The translations under genes and the position numbers were made by a program. Positions 1 to 11,919 of a stretch of DNA of 64,000 nucleotides are shown piece by piece. The notes under the pieces were generated by a model that did no database searches, was not told the origin of the DNA, and saw nothing but the letters and a program-made list of their open reading frames with translations. How positions within the stretch are numbered: position 1 is the stretch's first letter; each line of letters opens with the position of its first letter. Origin of the DNA: Agarophyton chilense. Lineage: Eukaryota; Rhodophyta; Florideophyceae; Gracilariales; Gracilariaceae. Where the stretch lies: contig JARGXX010000026.1 of assembly GCA_030374765.1 (NCBI GenBank), positions 124,001-188,000 on the forward strand, written 5' to 3'.

Positions 1-2470
1 CAGCCGAATTTGGGCTGCGCGGGGCGGTTGCCTTGGGCAAACCACTGTGGTTGATTTTTTTGAGTTGTTATTTGTTATGCTTTATGTTTGATTTTGTTTC
101 GGCGCGCAACTCTTCGTCGCACATTCGCAAGCTGTGAGTGGTGGGTGACCTGCCGACGGTCAGCACCGGCGGCGGAACTGCGTGCAAGGTAGTTATAGTT
201 GTCAATGACGGTCGGCGAGGACCATACTAAATTGTTAAGGCTGACTACCTTCATTTGTTTTTCTTCTTTTACTTTCGTTTCCTTCTCGTCTTTTGCTTTC
301 TTTTCCATTTCCTTTTCATAACCTGTGCTCACTTTGTGAAAAGGGAGATCCTTCAATTGAAGCCCCCCCATTTCCTTATTCCTGAAAGAAGTGACCAATG
401 ATAGATCAAAATTGATTCTCGTCATGAACTATCTAGGGTATTTCTTATACAGCATCCCTGGTGAGTAAAGCTTAAGAATATCTTCACGGGAAAGAGTGTT
501 ATGACATCTTCTTACCGCTCCCACCGCTTGTCGCTGTCTTATTTTGTTATCAAGTGCAGAAATAATGCCTGTTCTCTTGTCGTCAAATACCTGACCGTTG
601 AAGAAGTTGAAATCCTAACCCCACTCCAGAGCGAAGGCTTTCTGAATTCCTGTCACATATCCTTTAAGTGTGCTGGGCGCTAATTCGTCGTCCGGTCGTT
701 TGTATTTACACTGTGCGATGTATTCTACTATTTCGTTATTCACCCTTTGCAAGTACGAAGTGAACCATTGATCACATTCCACAGCAATCGAAGCGCCGTT
801 GTACTTTGGGCAAAGATGAAGTCGTGTCAGTCTAGTTTCCAGCTCTGCGAGATTTCTACGTCTCTAGCGCCATGTATTTCGATCCTCAAGAGATTGCAGC
901 AAATCGGCTCGTAGCATTTCTTAATGTTTCACGTAAAACGTTGCTAACAGTTGAATACTTTTTACTGTAGCTTTCTAGGTGTTGTCGGGAACGTGGTGGC
1001 CAAGCAAAGCAACAGCTCAAAAAGAGAGACCATCAGGACAGTGTGTTTCTGCGAGAGTGTTGTAGGTTTTTTCCTCGGGGATTTAGTACTCTTTGCATCT
1101 GTTGATTGCATTGCTGGCAATTACTTCTTCGACGTGAACAGGAGAGTGACAACTGACACGTCGAACAAACTGGTCTCGTGAGAGAGATGTAGATGAGGAG
1201 AGCGGATTACAAAAGAAGTTCTCATCAAAAATGGTGTGCGTAGACATTCCTTCGAAAACCATACCATGCATAAAGCATTTTGTAAAGGCATTGCACTGAA
1301 AGAATGCAGCATTAGGTTTCGACGTCATTGTTTGACAACAATGTTTAGTTCTGCTTCTAGTTCCAGTTCCATCAGTGAGATAATCTCGTTATGTTGAAAA
1401 TATCATGCAGATGCCGTGGCACTCCATAGCAAAATTGATGCCTCGCCTACGGGTCAGCCACATTTGTGCTGTGTGGTCCCTCGATATCGGAACTCGATTT
1501 GCAACACAACCCCTACATACTATTAAATACTCTGTCTATGTTGCCATCCACCTTCGAAGTACGCAATACTAGATTACTAAACAAGATAATAATTTTTGAC
1601 GAGTTTTTCTAGATCACGTGGGACCCAAAATATTTAATTATTGATATACTTGCTCCTCCTTCAGTTTGCTTCACCAAAACTAAATTGTTTTAGAGAACAA
1701 GTGTAAGCTATTTTTACCAGGGTTTTGAACCTTTTCGTCGATGATAAGGATGAATGGTTTTATGTCTGTCGAAGACTCAAAAGCTTTACCGCCTTACGTT
1801 AGAAATTTTAAATCCTCTCCCAATTTCGGCTACTTTTTAAGAAAAATTTTGGCCTCATATAAGGTCAATTTGGTTTAATGTGGGGTCAATTCTTTGGACG
1901 CATGGGCTCTCTAGTTCTTACCGCCCAGAAACGGCTTTAATTGTAAAAAAGTTCGGTTTGGAATCCGTTTTTCTTTAGACCATAACTATGAGCCAATCTA
2001 TTCATTACTCTTTTTCCTGAGCCAATCATGTTCATCTCAATGAGACAAAGAAAGATGTGGCCACTTTTGAACTAGGGAGCAGTAGTAATCAGTAAAAACT
2101 TTATCGAAAATAGTCTCTTTTACAACACTCTAACGAGGCAGCAGCGAAAGGTTACGCGGTAGACAACGACCAATTGTGCTAAAAACTGACATACCTTGAA
2201 GCCGACGGTAGAACAAAGGACAAGAACGGAATACCCTCCGATGATGGGGTGAGATCATCAAGAAACCGACACCCGAAGTTGAGATAAAGAACATTTTATC
2301 CGAAGGACAACGCAAAAATCAAAAGAGAAAGGTATGATCACATTTAATCTTTCTTTGATGTCGTTATAGAACTCGGAAAAAAGCATGCAGGACTTTTCGA
2401 AGACCCTAAGCAAAGTTGATGCATGGATGAAACCGCCGTAGATGCCATACGGGGTCAATCAATCAAGGCG
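1..2470. other. AT-rich intergenic DNA, no gene supported
   Basis: Only short open frames of about 60-115 codons occur here, on both strands, with no recognisable domain or codon pattern. I see no RNA gene. The stretch resembles decayed repeat DNA like the rest of the left flank. Confidence 0.5.
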
Positions 2471-2479
2471 TATGGTCCT

Positions 2480-3120
2480 TCTGATTCAAAGCATGGTGGT
2501 TACTGAGTCGCCCAAAAGACACAAGGTGTAGACAAGCAAATAAGAGCCGTACTTGTCTGCTCTACTTCGGGTCTGAAAGCTCCTCCTTCCTATATTGTGG
2601 CTGGAAATAAACTCATGAAGCAATAGGTTTCACCTCTCCCTGCCGTATACAAAAACAGTTCAACCCATGGTCTCCCTTTACAGAAGCCAAAATGGATGCC
2701 GAATGACGAGATGGTGAAGTAAATGTGGTCAGGGTCTATGACGAGTGAGATACTGGAGGTATTCATGACGCATGTAAACAACTTCGTGCGGAAGCACGTA
2801 CCTGGAAAGAATATCTATTCGTTGCCAATAGACGGGCATTCATCTCAAAATGAGATAAGATGGGTGATGAAATGTGAAAAAAACGAATTTATTTGTGTTA
2901 TGAAGACGGTAAATACATCCCAAATACCCCAGCCTTATGAAAGGGGCATCAACAAAACTTTCAAAATGTCTATTTGATTTCTCCGAGACAAACTAAATCG
3001 TTCTGCTTTCGAAGGAAATCCAAACGCCACAATTCAATTTAGACTGTGCAGCATTCGCAGATTTTGCGATAACAGTGCCCAGAATTAAGGCTTCTTTCGA
3101 GAACACTCGCTTGTTTCCCT
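2480..3120 (+). pseudogene. remnant of a pogo/Jerky-like DDE transposase
   Basis: A segment around 2723-2977 reads as the central-to-C-terminal catalytic part of a DDE superfamily endonuclease of the pogo/Jerky type. The visible landmarks are a conserved strand ending in DGHSSQNEI, which holds a catalytic Asp, followed by NTSQIPQPYERGINKTF. This resembles the family pattern of Asn-Thr-Thr/Ser-His, Gln-Pro and a conserved Asn-Lys-Thr-Phe. Upstream, in shifted frames, PPSYIVAGNKL fits the preceding block of the same family. The reading changes frame several times and contains stops, so it is dead. No terminal inverted repeats were found. Recognition is by eye; a profile search would settle it. 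Confidence 0.55.
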
Positions 3121-3700
3121 TTGACCCTTCGTTTGAAAAACAATTCCGGAAACTCGAACAGAAATAGTTCCAAAGTTCGCTGCCAAAATCAGCATCTATG
3201 ACAGAGATAGTTTCTTTTTTGTAGAGAATAAAAATAGACTCCGAAGTTCTGCGAAAGGCGCAGTCAATTTTTGATAGCCTAGAGAAGGTGGCCTTCGAAG
3301 TGAAGCATTTGACCACACAGTTTCAGAGCGCAGATACAGTCGCCAATATTTTTCAACCGACAATTTTACCTCCGCATATAGAAAGGGAGCTCTTGAATGG
3401 AGTACACATGATGTTTACCTCGACTCGTACGACTGTGGAGCACCGGCAGAATACAAAATCGTAGACGATATCATTCGAAAACGGCAGAAAAGATGAACCC
3501 AGAAACAAGTTAAGGATCGGCTCACTAAGGTTGAGGTGCTGAAACGACCGTCCAAGAATGACAAAAGGGTGACAGATATAAATCATTCCAGACAAAAAAG
3601 AGACAGAAATGTTAATGCTAAGAACTGACCTTAAGGAAAAGAGAGACACTGCGTTTCGTAAGCGAGTTATTCGGACCACTATTTGAAAAAATAAGAAGTC

Positions 3701-3751
3701 CCTTCACCGGAAATTAGCCTTCACCGGAAATTAGCCTTCACCGAAAATTAG
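3701..3751. repeat. 17-bp tandem repeat, three copies
   Basis: The unit CCTTCACCGGAAATTAG occurs three times head to tail at 3701, 3718 and 3735. The third copy has one G-to-A change. It lies in non-coding DNA and no function is evident. Confidence 0.9.
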
Positions 3752-3759
3752 CTCTATTG

Positions 3760-4628
3760 AGCATTGAAAAGCGCTCGCACATCTTTTGTGGTGCGAGTGC
3801 GGTAGCAAACGTAGTAGCGGCACTAGTAGTGGAGGTTTTCGCTGCTCTTTAATGTGCAAAACCAACCTTGCGGCGGTGTACTAGGACGCCAAGATGGCGA
3901 GCAATAACGCTAGGTTTAACGGCATAAATGTCAAGTGCACGAGACCGGCGTCAGTGCCAAATGGAAGAGGATGCGAGTCTAAAGCCCAGCCCTTGCGCGA
4001 TACCAACAGCGATAGAAATAGTGACCGCAATACCAATTTTGTTTGCGTATCGAGCGTTATCAAACACGAAGCAGTTGGAGTTGACGAAATCTTAAGCCAC
4101 GAACGCACGCAATGAACTATTGACTCTGGAGGCCTTCCAATTATTACGCAAACGCCTTCCATTTCTCGATTTTCTTCTAAAAACAATTCTCTCGGAGTGA
4201 CATGCGCGACATATTCTCTGCGTTTCTAACCAAGGCAAACGCTGTATAAAGAAGCCCTCTCCGCGGAAACATACGATTTAGCTTTGTTGTGTTTGTAATA
4301 TATCTGTTCGCAGTATTAAGCAGCTTGAAGCGCATCAAGGAGGCCAATGTCATCCGTGCAAGCTTCGCCAGGCCAGCTATACCCGTGAAGACACTCACTG
4401 CTGCGTTTGCAGCATTTCGATTACTGGAGGTCAAGGCCTCAGGCCTCATCTCCATAGTCGCCGTCATTTTTCTACTCTTAGAAAAGCAAAACAATCCGAT
4501 TTGAGTAAAAAGTGCTTCGTTATTTGTGTTACCTGTTTCAAAAAGAAAATATTTTATCGATCAAACTACTTTATCTTTACGCGAGAGTTAAATTACACTC
4601 AATCTAGATAATATTCATGCATTGAGAT
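3760..4628. other. no gene supported
   Basis: Overlapping open frames of 70-105 codons exist on both strands (about 3881-4504), but none shows a known domain and none is clearly better than its antisense shadow. The stretch is left unassigned. Confidence 0.4.
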
Positions 4629-5427
4629 ATGGTTAATACTAGACCCAAAGCATCTGCAAGGGACCACTCGAATACCTCTGGTGATCAACCGTCTGCTTCA
4701 ACTGCACCATTCCAAACCCCAGTCAACAGTAGGCTTTTATTTCCTACTGTAGGATCCCCTATTCCTTCTTCAATATTTGCTGCTAATTTCATAGCGTCTC
4801 CGCCTGTTGGTAACATATCTGGTGGTGCAAGTAATGTGCTTGGAACTTCTGTCATGATCCGTCATTCATTTCAGAAGAGTCTGTTGGAAACTATTTGTAG
4901 TTGATTGGGCGACTTACAGGGAAGTACTGAGACTCAGCTTCTGAATCTCATCAGAAACTATTCACCTGGTATATTATTCAATCACCAAGGATCATCCAAT
5001 GTGGCTCTGTTCAGGTCAATTTCTCGTCTTCTACAGAAACAAGGTGCTGATTTGGCCCAGAATCAGTCAAGCCAAACCATTAACAGTCTTGCATTCACGA
5101 TCTACGTCAAGAACGAAGATCTTGTCGTTGCTGAGGAATCAATTTACGCTTCAAGAGCTTCTTTGACCTCTGTCCCATTTTTTGAACAAACAACTGTCTC
5201 TCAAGTCACCCAGAAAGTTGAGGACTTCATTATAACTGCAAATAACCATTATAATATGTCTTCAAAAACAATCAGAGAAAGTAGTCACAACGTAGATCTT
5301 TCCAAGATCTCATACAATCTGGCAATGTTTTTCAAAGACATGAACTTATAGAGCAACGCCCAGTCAGAGGATACTTGAAGATGCAACTCATAGAATAAGG
5401 ATTGAACCCTCCGAGGGTTATGATTAT
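4629..5427 (+). pseudogene. gag-like retroelement remnant
   Basis: An open frame starts with ATG at 4629 (MVNTRPKASARDHS) with a Ser/Thr/Pro-rich, basic N-terminus. It is interrupted by an in-frame TGA at 4902-4904 and continues in the same frame to a TAG at 5349. A further shifted frame (LEDATHRIRIEPSEG) reaches about 5427. The hydrophilic start and the helical character of the second half resemble a retrotransposon capsid polyprotein, but I cannot identify the family. It is unlike the gag proteins of the other elements in the window. A similar AT-rich coding-like piece resumes at about 6280-6470, after a GC-rich block, suggesting one gene split by an insertion. Confidence 0.4.
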
Positions 5428-5441
5428 GATCCCCTCTAAGG

Positions 5442-6262
5442 TGTGCTGAGGTGGCACTGTTTTCTGGTTAGAATTCGCCTATAAGGGAAAATTCGGATGG
5501 CCCATGGTTGGATTGGCCTCGTGATACACGTGGCTTAATTTTGGCACCGAATTTCGGATATTTGTAGAACGTTGGACTTTTGGGCCCTGACAGTGGGATC
5601 TCCACGTGTATGGCCCTGAGCAGGTGTGCACTACTGTAGAGTTTAGTTAGTGGGCCCTACTTAGGGAGATGAGATCTGACAGTCCGAAGCTCAGAGTAAA
5701 TGGTAACCAAGGTTGGTCTTCGATACCTTTAGAGGTTCTTCGTCGCCATCGTTTCGGCCTTACAACCCGGAACAGGCTCTTGTTAGCAACGCCTGCGTAG
5801 GGACACGACTCCACTTGGAGAGTGCCCACGTTTGGGTTCCGTGCAACCACCCCCTTGGGACCGCTCAGACGACCTGCGTGCACGATACCCCGTGGGGGTT
5901 CTGCTTACTTGTTGCGTGCTTTTTGTGTTTCCTTTCGAGGACAGGTTTTTGCCCCTGTATTGGGTTTCTTTTGTTGTTTCGCCCCTTTTCTGGTTCTCGG
6001 GTCCGGTGCCTGTTAGTGCCCGACCCTCGCCCCGTTTTTCCTCTTCGCCGGATATTCCCCCATTCTTTGGGATACCCATACCCATTCCCGATCCAACGGT
6101 TTCTACCCCTCACCTCCGTCGGTACTGCCGGAATCCCCCGTGGGAGTTACACCCCACACTACGGGTGGAACGGAGGGCTCTGTCTCTGAGTCTGCCTCCC
6201 CCCAGGGAGCAAGGCTTCGAACACCTTGAGAGCACTTCCCGTCGCCGGGTTTTGCTCCACAG
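5442..6262 (+). repeat. LTR-like GC-rich block interrupting gag-like DNA
   Basis: This pyrimidine-rich block is compositionally unlike its AT-rich flanks. It begins TGTGCTGAGG and ends GCTCCACA, so it has TG...CA ends like an LTR. Short stretches (for example around 5950) resemble the family B LTR read in its sense orientation. No clear target duplication was found and the boundaries are approximate. It could be a solo LTR of a relative of family B, or an unrelated insert. Confidence 0.3.
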
Positions 6263-6279
6263 AACTCTTAGTTTTCCGA

Positions 6280-6470
6280 GGCCATTGAAGATTCTTGGAA
6301 ATATTTTTAGAAAGAATATCGTATTAGAGTATTACATGGTACCTGGTTACAAACATGTCCAGCCTATGCATAATATTCTAAAAGATAATGCAAAACGTTT
6401 CTTTAATGATCACGTCGTTCAAAAGGCCCAATCTCGCGCTGATGCTACCAACCTTGTTGAAGCACAATGG
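6280..6470 (+). pseudogene. continuation of the gag-like remnant
   Basis: An AT-rich open stretch reads NIFRKNIVLEYYMVPGY and onwards without stops until just before family A gag sequence begins. It has no recognised domain. Composition and frame openness match the 4629-5427 remnant, so it may be that gene's distal part beyond the inserted block. Confidence 0.3.
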
Positions 6471-7523
6471 TCCCTAAGGTAATGGAGTCTGAATTATTCA
6501 TAGAATCCCTCCAACAGGCCGTCCAAGGAGAACACACCAGCCAAGCAGGCAATGCGGTCCCTAGGACCACTCCACAAGTCAACAATCCGGTTTCCATATG
6601 GCGACTCCCTACCAAACCCCCAGGAGTGGCGGTATGATCCGCCCCTCGCTGGGAACCCCATCAGGGAAATCCAATGGAAAGACAATCTAAGAGCACAAGA
6701 AAAGCTTTAGGTCCCGAAGAGAGACAGATTGCTTAGGTCCCCATTCCGCTGGAAAGAAACAAAGTAAGCGCTGGAGAAAGAAGAACACACAGATTAAAAG
6801 AAGAAACCATTCGGACACGAGTGGATCCGATTCGGACCAAACCGAAACGACCGACTCGGAAATGGATGAGGCTACCGTTCGAGGCCTTAAACCAGTTATA
6901 ACAACTAACGAACTGTTCCTTAAGGTTCTAGACTACCGGAATTACCGAGTGGCCAACAGGTCTCCGAAGCATTCTAGTTCTGTGAGTAGAAGAGTCGCCC
7001 AACGAGCCAAACGGATGCAACGAACCATTACGGACAAGTTCTCGGGTTCCGATACTATTTCTGTCCTTGGGTTTCCTATTTTGTTCCGTACGGCCTGTGA
7101 TCAGAACGATGTCCACGAGAGCGCCGCTCTGTACGTTTTCCAATTCCTCTTCACAGGATATGCGCGTGACCGAGTGGTTTCGAAGATATCTGGCACAATA
7201 GACCTCGTGGATGCTCAAGACCGTGAGCTCCTCAGGTCATAGTTTCAGTTTGTTCATTTTCTCTTGGGAATATGCCACGGATGAGGTTGTAATGGATGCC
7301 CACCAGAAGTGATACCTTTTAGGCAGAGCTCAAGCATGACAGAATCGGCTTCGCAGACGACCTGTAAAAGAAGGCTTGCCGTTATGGAAACCTATTTTCC
7401 GAAGGAAGGCTTTAAAGTCACTTCATCACGGGACTACTCCATGCCATTCGGACCATTCGGACACATACCCGTAATTACCACACGGAAAAACAAGAATACT
7501 TATTTCGACGACTCGCCACCTAT
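6470..7523 (+). pseudogene. gag: family A Ty3/gypsy gag fragment, plus strand
   Basis: The translated sequence closely follows the family A gag on the minus strand at 41021-42154. Shared blocks include MESELFI near the start, VLDYRNY, RRVAQ.AKRMQ, FRTACDQN, ARDRVVSKISGT and DLVDAQDRELLRS. The longest intact piece is 6862-7242. The fragment is broken by stops and frameshifts both upstream and downstream of that piece. Gag forms the nucleocapsid shell in which reverse transcription occurs. The fragment ends abruptly at 7523, where an LTR of the same family begins in the opposite orientation. This copy was therefore interrupted by a later insertion, or joined to it by rearrangement. Confidence 0.8.
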
Positions 7524-7966
7524 TGTAAAGCAATGATTGGTGGGTCAACGTACTAGTCTCAACCTGAGGTAACGTAGTAGAGCGGGTCCTAAGTTCCGTA
7601 TCCTTGACGGCGGCACTCCCGGAGTACTTGTTGCAATGGGCGGGCGCCTATTGCGTAGTCCTACATATCGGAGCTACGGAAACGACCGTTTGAAGACCAA
7701 TTGGGTAAAGTAATGTACCAAAGGGGATAATTTAGTATCCTAGCGATGCCTACCTGATTCTAAGGGAGAACTGTCACTCGAACCAAGTAAATATCAATAG
7801 AGAGGCGCTGGGATCTATCTCGCACTGTAAAGCTATCCTATGACACTAAAAAAATAATATATATCTAAATATGTCCAGCTGAGGTCGGCCAGTCCACGTG
7901 GCGTCTGTATGATACCTCAGGCTCTGGCGGCTTACACTACTCAACCGTAATCTTTGTTGCTTTACA
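7524..7966 (-). repeat. 3' LTR of a minus-strand family A element
   Basis: This 443-bp block begins TGTAAAGC and ends GCTTTACA. It aligns along its whole length, with many substitutions, to the LTR at 42690-43134 in the same orientation. The sequence immediately right of it is a polypyrimidine stretch, the complement of a polypurine tract, as expected next to the 3' LTR of an element transcribed leftward. Confidence 0.8.
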
Positions 7967-7980
7967 TATCTCCCTCCTTA
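7967..7980 (-). other. polypurine tract of family A
   Basis: On the minus strand this reads TAAGGAGGGAGATA directly against the LTR. That is the position and composition of the plus-strand primer of an LTR retrotransposon. The equivalent site in family B is at 27841-27852. Confidence 0.7.
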
Positions 7981-8169
7981 GGATTCGACCGTCGCGGCGA
8001 AGTCTGAATTGCCTCACACCTCCCTTGGAGTCTGGCCGTCATTGGGCTTATAGGTGAAACCCAATCTCGCCTGCAGGGTCAGAGCCTCGTCATCATCAGC
8101 ACCCTAATGGCATGGAAACGAGTGGTTCCGTGTCCGACATGTCGAAGTCCCATGACCAATTCGGGGGAC

Positions 8170-10330
8170 GTTAGTGCCTACTTGCTCTCGTTAACCTTCG
8201 GCGCGACGGAGCATTGCATCGCCACCATTCTAAGGGTATGAGTGCGTTTGAGCTGACCATTGGCGTCAGGTTGGCAATTAACTTGGCTAATGTACTGTAC
8301 GTCCACCGGGGAGGGGGGTTCATCGCTGCTTCCTATATTCCCCTCTATTCCTTTGGCGACCCTACGCACGTCGTCTACCGTGAACCACGGGGCGCGCTTC
8401 GTCCATCCGGGTCCGCATCGGTCTTCCCGCCCGACTTGGTTCCATGATACCTTCTTCCCGTCGTTGTATTCCTCCATCGATCGCGCGCGATGCCGAACTC
8501 GCCTTATAAGCCCGTCGTCTGCGCCATTCTCCCTTCGGACTTTGTCACTTCCGACGGTTCTCCTATTCATTTGGCGACGGACCAATCTGTGGGCAGCGAC
8601 GTCATGGCTTTGAAAAACTAAGCGGGGAGCTCTTCGGGATACCAAGTGGCGCATGAGCGCCCCGGGGACCGTTACGACCATACAATGGGACGAAATCCAC
8701 GGGCAGTGCGTCATGATATTCTGGCGACCTCTGTTGAAGAATACCAGAGGTTTGGTCACGAGTATCTCGATGCCTGGAGGTTCGCTAAGATCCCCGAGTT
8801 CCGGAGGGGCAAAAAGACCGCGCGCAACGTCTCGTCTTATAACCGTTGGTTGCGTTGTCCTATGGATCCACTTTTGGCGACACGCTGTCGAACCCTCAAC
8901 CAAGCGGACATTCCATATGTCCGTTGTGACGAGGAAGCCGAGTACCAGTTCAGTGTGAACAAACTCCTTTAGGACACATAAGAGGACTTCATATCGCCTC
9001 ACGTGGGATTTCTTCCGGCGGGTCACAACCTCTTGGCGCTCATACGCTTCAAACCGCCGTATGACAGCCCGTTTTTGATGTCCAATAGGGTTTGTTGGAA
9101 CGAGATGCATGAGCCCGATGGTTGTTTGCGTCAATCCCTGGAGTTCTTTTTTCTGTTGACCTCAGAAGGAGTTTCACGACATGAGCGCAAACAAACGTTG
9201 TCCACTATACCTACCGCTTCTCCGCGTAGATGAGAATGAATGGGCTCTCTACTGGCTTATCTCACCTCTTCTTTTGGTTCCCAAGCTGTCCGTACTGGCG
9301 TATCATTCGCCCCAACTTATGGGTGATGACAATGACCGAAGGTTTTGGTTTTCCTGGCAGGGACTCTTCGTTGAGTTTGGCTTGATGTCCTTTATGACCT
9401 TCCTGGGCACCGCGAAGTACGAAGTCCGTTGTAACTTACTTTCCGATGATCGGAGGGTATGGCGGTACGATCACATAGCCAGTCGTAGAGGTCATCTAAT
9501 CCCGCTTCCGGACATCATGTTCGGTTTCCTTAGAAACCTCGGCATCCAGAATATCGTCCGTGGGATCCATTTCGCCGTAGAGAAGGTCCAGACCCTTTTG
9601 GACCATGTCTTGAAGGTGGAGTAGAGCAGGACTCCCGGGTTCCTTTGGTATGATCACTATACCGACTCGTTCATATCGATTCCGCTACATTTACAGGGTC
9701 GGGATGAGACTCGTGCCTATCCCGCCAAGCCTTTGAGGAATCAAGCATCGGACATTCCGAGGCGTCATGTACCTGACTATTATCCGAAGGCCATTGGGTT
9801 TGATCCGCTGCAATTCGAGCCAGATTTGGAAACCACGCCATTGGTTCCTGCTGGTATGTCCGATGGAGAGTCCTTCGGTGAAGATCCCTTCATCCTACCC
9901 GTGGAGGATGCCAATCCTCCGATCTAGTTTAATGTTGTGTTGCCAACCGCCTCCCCTGTTTCAGCTTCTTCAGGGGCTGCTCCTCAGGATGAACTCTCAT
10001 ATGAGCCGCCCGTCGCCGAAGTGGACATCCCTCCTGGAGAGGATACTGTCGCACTATTCTTGTACATGATGCAATGGCTCAGATGTCCACTGTAGGCGTC
10101 GAAATCGCTCCGCCCTCTCCATTGCCGCATTGGCCCCACTTCGGTCACGGTTGCAGCCGCGGATCTCCGTCATGTCAGCCATACCGTTGGTATTACTGCT
10201 TCCATGGATATTGCGACAGTCCTGAAAAAACTTGCTCCTGGGCGCATCGCTCGGCGCGCTGCGCTTCGAATGTCCAACACGGTCAAGATCTGAAGATCTC
10301 TATGGTCAATCACCTGCAGTAAAATGCACA
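8170..10330 (+). pseudogene. decayed antisense gene of gypsy family A
   Basis: This region lies between the 3' LTR (7524-7966) and the minus-strand integrase/chromodomain end (10828), and its coding signal is on the opposite strand to pol. Pieces in shifting frames (about 8646-8972, 9003-9233, 9181-9624, 9733-9927 and 9928-10095) run in the same order as the family B antisense protein encoded at 27876-29813. Shared landmarks are NLLALIRF here against NFLALIRF in family B, a hydrophobic central segment, and RRHVPDYYPKAIGFD against PRHIPEGHPIGFVD. No known domain is recognised. The gene is degenerate, with frameshifts near 9230 and stops after 9624 and 9927. A 318-codon minus-strand frame overlaps it, but I judge that frame to be a codon-structure shadow. 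Confidence 0.6.
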
Positions 10331-10827
10331 AATGATGTCCCAGAGGGTTTCTGCCGACATGGATGCCAGATATGTTCAAATTTGAGCGACTGGGAGGATT
10401 TCGTGGGCGACAATAGTTCCTCAGGGGAATCTCTACCGAAGAAGCAGCCTCAGCTTGCTGGCGCCGGTCCCGTTTGAACAGTAGCCTCCTCGGGTAATCC
10501 TAGCCCCAATTTTTCTCCTGCAGGTTCCAATGAGAACGGCAGGTTTAATCTTGCGCAGCCCCAGCGAGTCCTTTTGGGGTTCGTAGGGCTTTTGGGAACC
10601 TTGAAGTCATGGCGAGGGCTGTTAGGTCTCTCCTTGTTAGTCATATAAAGTAGTGTTTTTTCATTCCTCCAGTCGATCCTGTATTACTCAAACATGCGTG
10701 CCTCCGGAAGGCGTCCGAACCTTGAGAGCTTCTCAGGTCTTTTTCAGGTGTCGCCTGAGAACTGAAGTTGTTCCCTGATACGAGAGCTACGGCGGGTCGT
10801 CGTGTCGGGAGGCGTATCCAGATGCGT

Positions 10828-11829
10828 TTAGGGAGGCGTTTTGGTATTATTCGGGCCAATGGTTGCCCCTTCCTGAAGGCTGCGCTCCGTGCTGCTGATT
10901 TTGCGCCAATAGCGTGCCACAAACTTAGCAGGGAGAGTTTGAGGCTTTTGCCAAGTGTATTCCTTGAGAGTATAGCCAAACCAATGGACGCGATAGTGCA
11001 GTATCCCATCTTCTCTGCGACCGGCGGAGATGATTCGTTGAATAACTTTTTCCTGTTGGTGTTTCTCCTCCGGAAAGAGAGTGTGGTTTAGAAGGCCGAA
11101 TTCATTGGAGTTGGTTGGGAGAGATGGGTCATCGTCATCGGCATTGCCTAATGCGTCCATGAGGATAGTCGGGTCCGCGTATATTGCCTTGGGAGCCGTG
11201 GGGACCTGAGCGTCGACCTGAGGTCGTAGCGATTTCGTTGGGCTAGAGGGCTGGGACTTTGGTGATTCAGGAGAGCTGGGGGCTCGAGTCATGCGATAAA
11301 TAGACACGATGTCCTGCATGCCGTCAATTAGTAACGTAACTGTGTGTTGATTGGCCATAAGGACTTTACATGGTTCCGTCGAGCGGGGTAGGAGTTTCCA
11401 CGTAATGTAATTGAGGTCATCACTGCTTTTTGGTGGCCGGTCCAGGTACACTAAGTCTCCTTTCATAAAGTTAGGTTTGTTCCAGACGGCTTTGTTGAAA
11501 TTGACCTTGTAGCTAAGTCGGTCTTTGGGCAGTAGAGCTGTAGCTGCATGGATAATGCTGTTGATGCGTCGGCGGGCGTAGCGCTTTGCCTGAGTACGAT
11601 TCATTCTTTCGGTTATTTCTTGGGTTATAATGGACTACTGAAGGTCAATAGCTATCGACGGTGGCGATTTCGTTAGCGTAAAATCAAAAGGTATTGTCCC
11701 CGTGAAAGCGTTTACTTGCGTGTTGTAGGCATAAACCAGTATCTCAAGGTAGTCGTCCCAGTCCAATTGGTGCTCCAATAAATAGTGTGCCAATCGGTCC
11801 AGAGGGTATGGTTTAACACGGAGAAGCAA
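10828..11829 (-). pseudogene. pol: family A pol C-terminus: integrase end and chromodomain
   Basis: One minus-strand frame reads first through the distal integrase core (VYAYNTQVNAFTGTIPFDF, resembling the AYNTQ..T...PF block of gypsy integrases). It then covers a basic GPY/F-like segment (LVYLDRPPKSSDD ... WKLLPRSTEPCKVL) and a C-terminal chromodomain near the end (VIQRIISAGRRED ... YRVHWFGY ... YTWQ). Chromodomains of chromovirus integrases bind modified histone tails and guide integration to heterochromatin. An in-frame TAG at 11635-11637 breaks the frame. The upstream half of the integrase, with its catalytic DDE residues, is missing: sequence to the right is unrelated and begins with a CACTA motif at 11839. 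Confidence 0.75.
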
Positions 11830-11919
11830 CTAAATGTTCACTAGATGTTAGGTAGATGTCCAAATGACGTACAAGTGTTATTTTGGACGTTCTACAGATA
11901 TATATACGATGTTCAAAAT

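Noticed and set aside
8178-9134. 318-codon open frame on the minus strand, opposite the family A antisense gene; element B has a similar 286-codon frame at 28356-29216
   Set aside because: The plus-strand products share clear motifs between families and the minus-strand ones do not. The open minus frame is best explained as a codon-structure shadow.
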